Source: CAYJAD01 sp964372165
GTDB lineage: Bacteria > Desulfobacterota > Desulfovibrionia > Desulfovibrionales > Desulfovibrionaceae
Length of the DNA stretch: 11,163 nucleotides
NCBI GenBank assembly: GCA_964372165.1
Contig: CAYJPT010000073.1
Location: 1-11,163 of the forward strand
Reading direction: 5' to 3'
Below the pieces are notes generated by a model. The model did not search any database. It saw only the letters and a program-made list of their open reading frames with translations, and was not told where the DNA came from. This document shows positions 6,262 through 11,163 of this stretch, piece by piece. The position numbers and the translations under genes are program-made. The stretch's first letter is position 1. Every line of letters begins with the position of its first letter.

Positions 6262-7026
6262 GTGGAATTAGAACTTTCAACTATTATATTGTGCTCGCTT
6301 GCTTTTTTGGGAGCAGGCTTTATTGATGCTATTGCAGGCGGCGGAGGTTTAATTACCCTACCATCATTAATGTTAGCTAATATTCCACCACATTATGTAC
6401 TTGGGAGCAATAAATTTGCATGTTCATTGGGATCCCTTACGGCGGTATGGCCATTTTTGCGTAACAGGTTAATAGTACTGCATTTAGTTCCCTATGGCTT
6501 TATATCTGCATTTGTAGGAGGGGTGTTTGGTTCGTGGCTTGCTTTGCAAATAGAAAGTAGTATGCTTGGTAAGATCATGGCTTTTTTATTACCGATTGGA
6601 CTTGTTTTTTCTGTGTTATCAGGGAAAACCATTAAAAATGATGTTGACATTTCGCATAAAAAGCAAAAAATTTTTGTGACTATGGTGGGTATTGTTATAG
6701 GAATTTATGATGGATTTTTTGGTCCAGGCACAGGTAGCTTTTTTATTATTGCCTTACATATGTTCTTAGGTCTTGGCTTAGTACAAGCGTCAGGCACTAC
6801 CAAGGTGTTGAACCTTGCTTCAAATGTAGGGGCTTTGGCTACTTTTGCTTCGGGCGGGGTTATACTTTACGCTTTAGCAATTCCATGCGCAATTGGTAGT
6901 ATCATAGGCAACCAATTAGGTGCACGATTTGCTATTAAGGTTGGGGTAAGTGTAGTAAGATATTGCTTGTATCTAGCTTTATTTTTACTGTTTATCACAT
7001 TAATTTATCGATACTTTATTGCTTGA
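6262..7026 (+). CDS. TauE/SafE family membrane permease (YfcA-type)
   Basis: Inner-membrane transporter-like protein of 254 residues, the usual length, with about seven to eight hydrophobic segments. The two internally related halves each open with a glycine-rich signature: GFIDAIAGGGGLITLP (19-34) and GIYDGFFGPGTGSF (147-160). Other family motifs are LGSNKFACSLGS (47-58), GTTKVLNLASN (178-188) and GSIIGNQLGAR (212-222). The FIDAIAGGGG form places it nearer YfcA than classical TauE. Relatives export sulfite, sulfoacetate or other organic anions; the substrate here cannot be told. The GTG start is the first codon of the frame and has no strong ribosome binding site. It is monocistronic and followed by a strong hairpin. 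It is chromosomal in type rather than phage. Confidence 0.88.
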   Translation: MELELSTIILCSLAFLGAGFIDAIAGGGGLITLPSLMLANIPPHYVLGSNKFACSLGSLTAVWPFLRNRLIVLHLVPYGFISAFVGGVFGSWLALQIESSMLGKIMAFLLPIGLVFSVLSGKTIKNDVDISHKKQKIFVTMVGIVIGIYDGFFGPGTGSFFIIALHMFLGLGLVQASGTTKVLNLASNVGALATFASGGVILYALAIPCAIGSIIGNQLGARFAIKVGVSVVRYCLYLALFLLFITLIYRYFIA

Positions 7027-7059
7027 TTCTCAATAGATGCGAAAAAACACTTCTTCATG

Positions 7060-7107
7060 TAGTCGAGCTTGAACAACACATGGAAATACGTTGTTCAGGT
7101 TCGACTA
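7060..7107. terminator. Long hairpin between convergent genes
   Basis: TAGTCGAGCTTGAACAAC (7060-7077) pairs with GTTGTTCAGGTTCGACTA (7090-7107), 18 positions of which 16 are Watson-Crick and two can be G-U, around a 12-nt loop. It lies 33 nt after the TauE-like stop and 62 nt beyond the kinase stop. Only a short T-run (ATTTTAG) follows on the plus strand, so it is a likely but imperfect, perhaps bidirectional, terminator. Confidence 0.6.
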
Positions 7108-7169
7108 ATTTTAGTTTGAGCACAATTAAAGAGTGCTATAGCTAATGCAAAACAGCAAATACCAATGTA

Positions 7170-9500
7170 CTAGCCTTCTTGCTGTTTGTCCTCAATTAAA
7201 CACTTGTAAAAAACTTTTTTAAGTTCATCCATATCTATGGGCTTAGCTATATGCCCATTCATACCGAGGGATAAGCTTTCTTCTCTGTCTTCAATCATAG
7301 CATTGGCAGTCATGGCCACGATGGGGACAGTTTGGGCGTCATGTTTTGCACTATTGCGGATATTAATCGTTGCTTCGACCCCATCCATAACAGGCATGCG
7401 CATATCCATAAGGATTAAGGCATAGTCATTTTCCATGAATGCTTCTACAGCTATCTTGCCATCATTAGCAACGTCTGCATCAATACCAAATTCCGATAGT
7501 ATTGCTAATGCTATTTCTTGGTTAACTGCATTATCTTCAACTAAAAGGAACTTTAGACCGTCATAGCGTGTGTTTTCCCAAGGATTATGTTGGGTCTCCA
7601 TTTCATGGCGTTTGGCATCATATGGTTCAAGCTCCACAAAGAAAGAAAATGTGCTGCCTTGTCCTTCTTCACTGCTGATGCTAATTTGCCCGTTCATCAG
7701 CTCAACCAAGGCCTTACAAATAGAAAGACCAAGGCCTGTACCGCCAAATCTGCGAGATGTTGATGTATCAGCCTGCGAGAAGGGTTTGAAAAGCTCTTGT
7801 TGCTGCTCTTTACTCATGCCTATGCCGCTGTCAATAACATCGCAATGTAGTCGTAAATTATTATTATTTAGGACTGTTGAGTGTACAATAAGTTCAATTG
7901 TACCATCAAAAGTAAATTTGGTTGCATTGCCAAGCAGATTTAAGAGTACTTGTGATAGACGTAAGCTATCGCCCATGACCATAGTAGGCACAGAGCTATC
8001 AATGCGTATGTTAAGTGCTGTATTTGACTCTGTGGCCTTTGGCAATACTAATTCGTATACTTTATGCACTGTCTCATGTAGCTGGAATGGTTTTTGTTCA
8101 ATAGTCATAGCTCCAGCTTCGATGCGAGAAAAGTCTAAAATATCATTAATAATACCTAATAAAAGCGAAGCGGATGATTGAATTTTGTTAAGATACTCAA
8201 GCTGTTTTGGAGATGGATTCTCATTTATAGCTAGGCGTGTCATACCAAGAACGCCATTCATGGGGGTGCGTATTTCATGGCTCATACGAGCTAAAAAGTC
8301 ACGCTGTGCGCGGTTGGCAGATTCTGCTGCAATAAGTGCTTTACGTGCCGTAATGTCAGTTGCTACGCGTAGATGAACAATGCGTCCGTCATGCCATGAT
8401 ATAAGTCTATCAGCGATAAGAAAATCACGATCAAGCGCAGGTTCGTATTTTTCATGATACTTTGGGGCATAATTAGGTGTACCATCTTTGAAAAATTCTA
8501 TTTGTGGGCAATCTTCGCAGGCATGATCTAAATCATAAAGTGTTTTATAGCATGTTTGGCTTTCAATTTTATCAATATCCCACAATTGTAAAACATATGG
8601 GTTTGTATAAACTATTCGCCGTGTGCTTGGGTCACATACAACAATGGCGGCGTCCATGTTATTCATAACACTTTGTAGTACAGCAACAGCACGCTCTGTT
8701 TCCTCTGTGGCTGTGTTAACATTTTCTGCCAATTCATTGATACTTGATACTACATCACCAAATTGACCTTTTAAGCTTGGAATACGATGTGACAAGTCTT
8801 GTTGTATTTTATGCACCCCTTCAATAATACTATCAACATCTCGTGTAGTTCGACGTGAAAGTAATAAAAGAACGCTGGCTGTTAATATAAAACTTATAAG
8901 TAGTGTGTATTTTGCATCACGCACTAAAATATTAATTTGTGCGGAAACATCTTTTTCAAGCTCATTGGCCCAAGCATATCCAATAACTTCACCTTTACGA
9001 TAAAGAGGTAGCATGGCATTTAAAATATCACCACGGACCATAGTACCACTAACTACCATGGGTTTATTCTCTGTCATAACTTGCCAAGCAGGGTGTACTG
9101 CTGGAATTGGTAATCCTACTGTATAGTTATAACTGTTTGCTGGGCCGTAGGTTATAATAGCATCTAATTCTTTTGAATAATAACCAACCCCAAGCCCTTC
9201 AGACGAACTTGCAACCTTGCTTGTAATGCCACTTAGTTCTCGGTTAAGAACTGCAATTTTGTCTTCGCGAGTATGGTAAGTTCCTTTATGCTTATCTAAA
9301 ATGGCTTGAAAACCGTCAGGGCCAAGAAATGCATCCAAAACGCGTGTAATTGACAAGAGCTTATTTTCTTTTTCTTGGGTGAGACTTTCTTCCACTAAAT
9401 CTAAGCCAAGCTTTGAAATAAGTATAAAGGGTAGATTGATAACAATTAATAAAGTTAAAGCAACCTTAAATTGAAAAGATGTATAAAAAGGCTTCTTCAC
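7170..9500 (-). CDS. Hybrid sensor histidine kinase (Cache-like sensor, HAMP, PAS, HisKA, HATPase, REC)
   Basis: Membrane sensor kinase of 776 residues from a GTG start; positions below count from an in-frame ATG at 9527, nine codons earlier. TM1 at about 21-39. An extracytoplasmic Cache-like sensor (45-200) carries GYYSKELDAI and GYAWANEL. TM2 at about 207-224, HAMP-like region 225-275. PAS at about 284-395 with CY(326-327) and CEDCP (337-341). HisKA has phospho-acceptor His417 in SHEIRTP. The ATPase has Asn534 in LLGNATKF, DSGIG (566-570) and GGTGLGLSI (595-603). The receiver (658-775) has Asp665, phospho-acceptor Asp708, Thr740 and Lys762. All catalytic residues are present. I prefer GTG at 9500 because AGGAG (9508-9512) lies 7 nt upstream, whereas the ATG has no such site. 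No partner regulator is adjacent, so the ligand and output are unknown. Confidence 0.93.
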   Translation of the reverse strand: MKKPFYTSFQFKVALTLLIVINLPFILISKLGLDLVEESLTQEKENKLLSITRVLDAFLGPDGFQAILDKHKGTYHTREDKIAVLNRELSGITSKVASSSEGLGVGYYSKELDAIITYGPANSYNYTVGLPIPAVHPAWQVMTENKPMVVSGTMVRGDILNAMLPLYRKGEVIGYAWANELEKDVSAQINILVRDAKYTLLISFILTASVLLLLSRRTTRDVDSIIEGVHKIQQDLSHRIPSLKGQFGDVVSSINELAENVNTATEETERAVAVLQSVMNNMDAAIVVCDPSTRRIVYTNPYVLQLWDIDKIESQTCYKTLYDLDHACEDCPQIEFFKDGTPNYAPKYHEKYEPALDRDFLIADRLISWHDGRIVHLRVATDITARKALIAAESANRAQRDFLARMSHEIRTPMNGVLGMTRLAINENPSPKQLEYLNKIQSSASLLLGIINDILDFSRIEAGAMTIEQKPFQLHETVHKVYELVLPKATESNTALNIRIDSSVPTMVMGDSLRLSQVLLNLLGNATKFTFDGTIELIVHSTVLNNNNLRLHCDVIDSGIGMSKEQQQELFKPFSQADTSTSRRFGGTGLGLSICKALVELMNGQISISSEEGQGSTFSFFVELEPYDAKRHEMETQHNPWENTRYDGLKFLLVEDNAVNQEIALAILSEFGIDADVANDGKIAVEAFMENDYALILMDMRMPVMDGVEATINIRNSAKHDAQTVPIVAMTANAMIEDREESLSLGMNGHIAKPIDMDELKKVFYKCLIEDKQQEG

Positions 9501-9802
9501 AAGAAAGCTCCTAATGGTTAAAATCATTGATTTTTATAAAATAAAAACGTTAGAGTAATCTTTGTGTAGAAAAATAATTACAGTTGAAAATATATAGTGA
9601 TTGTAGTGCACGCCATGTTATATGTTTTTCTGTAATTTGCCAAGGAAAAAAGCATAGTAAAAATGTGCAAAAGTAGATTGCGTTTATATTATAAGACCCC
9701 TGCATAATTCATTGTGCGGAGGATTTTGAAGCACTGAAACTAGTCAATGCGAGCAAAAATCAAGAATAAGTCAGCATTTCCCTAAGTTTGTAATTAAATA
9801 AG
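9501..9802. other. Intergenic region with degenerate repeat and possible IS remnant
   Basis: There is no intact gene in about 300 bp. From 9703, a GACCCCTGCATAATTC stretch and a 22-codon open stretch without a start (to a TAA at about 9769) precede a degenerate end of the palindromic repeat at 9763-9788. The mix looks like old insertion debris. The kinase promoter should lie in its left part; no clear -35/-10 pair is visible. Confidence 0.35.
9763..9788 (-). repeat. Degenerate solo end of the palindromic repeat
   Basis: The 26 bases match 49-74 at 24 positions, counted by eye, including the TCAGCATTTCC core of the terminal inverted repeat. No remainder of the element is seen next to it on either side, so it is a truncated relic or a solo terminus. 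Confidence 0.6.
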
Positions 9803-10015
9803 TTATATTCTGTCGCAATAACTTTCTTCTAAAAAGTTTTCTAAAGTGTCATCCATTTCTTGAATATATTGAGTTATGGGAAATTCTTTTTGGCATTGCA
9901 CGCAATGCAGCACTATTGAGCGTCATAGCTTGATGACTAATAATTTACCTTCGCATTGGTGACAGGATATATTGGTTTGGCGTTGCCTTGCATTTAGGGA
10001 GTAAGTAAAAGACAT
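9803..10015 (-). CDS. Dual-CxxC small selenoprotein candidate (in-frame TGA = Sec31)
   Basis: A 70-residue reading frame with one in-frame TGA at codon 31 (9923-9925), ending at TAA. It starts MSFTYSLNARQRQTN from an ATG with AAGGA 6 nt upstream. Cysteines form CHQC (18-21) and CVQC (38-41), with the TGA codon and Arg32 between them, and Cys67 near the end. This resembles the family annotated as dual CXXC motif small (seleno)protein, where I recall a Cys or Sec before an Arg-rich stretch between the two CxxC pairs; that alignment is from memory. Coding character continues after the TGA: an acidic helical tail follows (QEMDDTLENFLEESY, 52-66). A hairpin suited to a SECIS lies at 9893-9908. The likely fold is a metal-binding ribbon or redox module; the function is unknown. 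It follows the YitT-like gene on the same strand by 113 nt. A nonsense-mutated gene is the alternative. Confidence 0.72.
9893..9908 (-). promoter_or_regulatory. Candidate bacterial SECIS stem-loop
   Basis: On the minus strand GCATTG and CAATGC pair around a CGTG tetraloop. Between the TGA (9923-9925) and the loop are 20 nt. Known bacterial SECIS elements are short hairpins soon after the UGA, with a G among the first loop bases; this one fits in distance and has G as the second loop base. The same bases encode LHCVQC, so the hairpin could be partly coincidental. Confidence 0.5.
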
Positions 10016-10128
10016 ATAAAATCCTTTTTAATAAACTCTTGTTTTAAGCTAAACCACCATTTTATCGACACTGTAAAGTGTTAAGTATCAGTAATAAAAT
10101 AGGTAATAAAAATTAATCAATTCAATAC

Positions 10129-11001
10129 TTACTTATATATTTTACGTGAGAATTGCCCACCAGATACATAAAAAGTATTTTCAACAATAAATATGGCGTG
10201 CTCATCAATATTGAACACTAGGTGTTCTAACTGTTTAAGTGCCATATTATTGGTTACGGTAAGAATAATATCTCGGTCACTTCCAGAATATCCACCCTTT
10301 CCACGAACCAGTGTTGCACCAAATTGATGAGTGAGCAAAAGGGCTTCGCAGACAACTTCAGCATGATCTGAAATAATCATAACCATTTTACGTTGGTTAA
10401 AAAGGCGTAAAACGTATTCAAGTGTATTGGAAGCAATAAAAACCATGATTGTAGAAACGATTATAGTATCTATTTTAATAGTTAAAGCACCAAAAGAAAA
10501 TATGCAGGCATTTATTATAAAATTTGTTTTGCCAACAGCAATATTCCAACGTTCTCTAATCACAATGGCAATAACATCTGTACCTCCGGCACTACCAAGA
10601 GAGCGCAGCATCATTCCTCCGCCTGCACCATTTATGATTCCGGCCAATATGGCTGCATATAGTTCATTTTCTATTGGTATTTCAAAATTAATTACGGAGC
10701 CAAAGATAGTTGTGCATGCTACAGCATAAAGGGAATAAAATAAGAAAACACGCCCCACAAAAAACCAACCAAATATAGCAATGGGGATGCAAAGCGAAAA
10801 GTATAAAATTGGTACTGTTAGTAAGTTGGTATTATACCAAATTAGCATAGAAATACCCATGACTCCACCAGATAGTAAACCTTGTGGAACCGCAAGAGCC
10901 TGAATTCCTATGGTAAAAAGTGAAGAGCCTATGGTGATAAGTAAAAGATTCCACCAAACTGCTTCGGCCAGTTTACGGTTATAGGTACTTTTTAAAACCA
11001 T
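10129..11001 (-). CDS. YitT family membrane protein (DUF161 + DUF2179)
   Basis: Integral membrane protein of 290 residues, the normal length for the YitT family. The N-terminal part (about 15-200) has five or six hydrophobic helices and the conserved GLLSGGVMGI (41-50) and LRSLGSAGGTDVIA (132-145) segments. The C-terminal soluble domain (about 205-288, DUF2179) shows GATLVRGKGGYSGSDRDIILTV (starting 228) and ends with the FIVENTFYVSGGQF pattern. The family's transport role is not established; some members are described as putative membrane transporters. The ATG at 11001 has GAAGG about 7 nt upstream. It precedes the selenoprotein candidate on the same strand, with a small hairpin (10068-10081, ACACT/AGTGT) between them, so cotranscription is possible. 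It is not phage-like and is apparently intact. Confidence 0.9.
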   Translation of the reverse strand: MVLKSTYNRKLAEAVWWNLLLITIGSSLFTIGIQALAVPQGLLSGGVMGISMLIWYNTNLLTVPILYFSLCIPIAIFGWFFVGRVFLFYSLYAVACTTIFGSVINFEIPIENELYAAILAGIINGAGGGMMLRSLGSAGGTDVIAIVIRERWNIAVGKTNFIINACIFSFGALTIKIDTIIVSTIMVFIASNTLEYVLRLFNQRKMVMIISDHAEVVCEALLLTHQFGATLVRGKGGYSGSDRDIILTVTNNMALKQLEHLVFNIDEHAIFIVENTFYVSGGQFSRKIYK

Positions 11002-11067
11002 GCTATGCCTTCATCAATATATTGTTTTTTAGTAAATACTGTTGCAAAAAGTAAGTTTATCACAATT

Positions 11068-11163
11068 TTAAGGAAACACTGACTAAATCAACCAGTCAAA
11101 AAACATCTTGTGTGTTTCCTTACAAAGTAGGCAACTGTGCCTACTTTGCACGCCAAATGAGAG
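11068..11163 (-). repeat. Partial copy (left half) of the palindromic repeat at the window end
   Basis: The reverse complement matches 1300-1395 with about eight mismatches in 96, counted by eye. It begins with the terminal TTAAGGAAACACTGAC and contains the 11-bp hairpin CAAAGTAGGCA/TGCCTACTTTG (11123-11148) and the outer stem TAAGGAAACAC/GTGTTTCCTTA (11069-11079 with 11112-11122). The last base corresponds to 1300 of the complete copy, at the edge of the central hairpin. Confidence 0.9.

Noticed and set aside
7570..8181. 203-codon plus-strand open frame
   Set aside because: Lies antisense within the kinase and ATPase domains of the histidine kinase, which has all its motifs; a shadow frame.
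9803..9922. Treating the two halves of the TGA-containing frame as separate tiny ORFs or as a plain pseudogene
   Set aside because: Both halves share one frame, the CxxC pairs are symmetric about the TGA, the first half has the ribosome binding site and no other disruption is present; read-through is the simpler reading, though a nonsense mutation is not excluded.
1..11163. The whole window as a composite transposon bounded by the outer repeats
   Set aside because: The outer copies are halves of a small ORF-less repeat, no transposase or recombinase gene is present, and extra copies lie inside at 1205-1395 and 9763-9788.
1..11163. CRISPR array, tRNA or rRNA genes
   Set aside because: No regularly spaced direct repeats and no cloverleaf or rRNA-like sequence was seen on either strand.

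Overview
AT-rich bacterial DNA carrying broken phage genes, three chromosomal-type genes and copies of one palindromic repeat. The combination of a Mu-like Mor regulator, a GH108 endolysin, a YitT-type permease, a hybrid kinase with a CxxCP PAS domain and a dual-CxxC small (seleno)protein suggests a low-GC, selenium-using anaerobe, possibly near the Desulfovibrionaceae. That placement is inference; there is no rRNA or other marker gene here.

Layout. Positions 1-71 are half of a palindromic repeat. Positions 190-946 (minus strand) hold a two-gene operon, a coiled-coil protein followed by a Mor-type activator. Positions 1205-1395 hold a complete ~191-bp copy of the repeat in the opposite orientation. 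It abuts a plus-strand CI/LexA-like phage repressor (1414-2073). Facing the repressor is a minus-strand phage late block (5709 down to 2122): endolysin, a doubtful hypothetical ORF, DUF2730 protein, small-terminase-position protein, large terminase and a GNAT-fold-like protein. The genes are tightly packed (ATGA and 8-nt overlaps, a 7-nt gap). Portal, head, tail, transposase and integrase genes are absent, so this is a prophage remnant or a rearranged part of one. A ~550-bp AT-rich gap with a Fur-like palindrome precedes a TauE/SafE (YfcA-type) permease (6262-7026, plus). A strong hairpin separates it from a convergent hybrid sensor histidine kinase (9500-7170, minus). Last come a short gene that standard ORF calling misses (10015-9803, minus) and a YitT-family membrane protein (11001-10129, minus). 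The window stops inside another repeat copy (11068-11163).

Main discovery candidate: the short gene at 10015-9803 reads through one in-frame TGA at codon 31. It has a good ribosome binding site, two CxxC pairs flanking the TGA, and a hairpin 20 nt of sequence downstream of the TGA that fits a bacterial SECIS. This is best read as a selenocysteine-containing zinc-ribbon-like small protein.

Second point: the window starts and stops in the middle of the same repeat, on opposite sides of its central hairpin. The window may therefore be a whole contig cut at repeats, and the repeats are plausible sites of inversion. That would explain why the Mor operon sits apart from the late genes.
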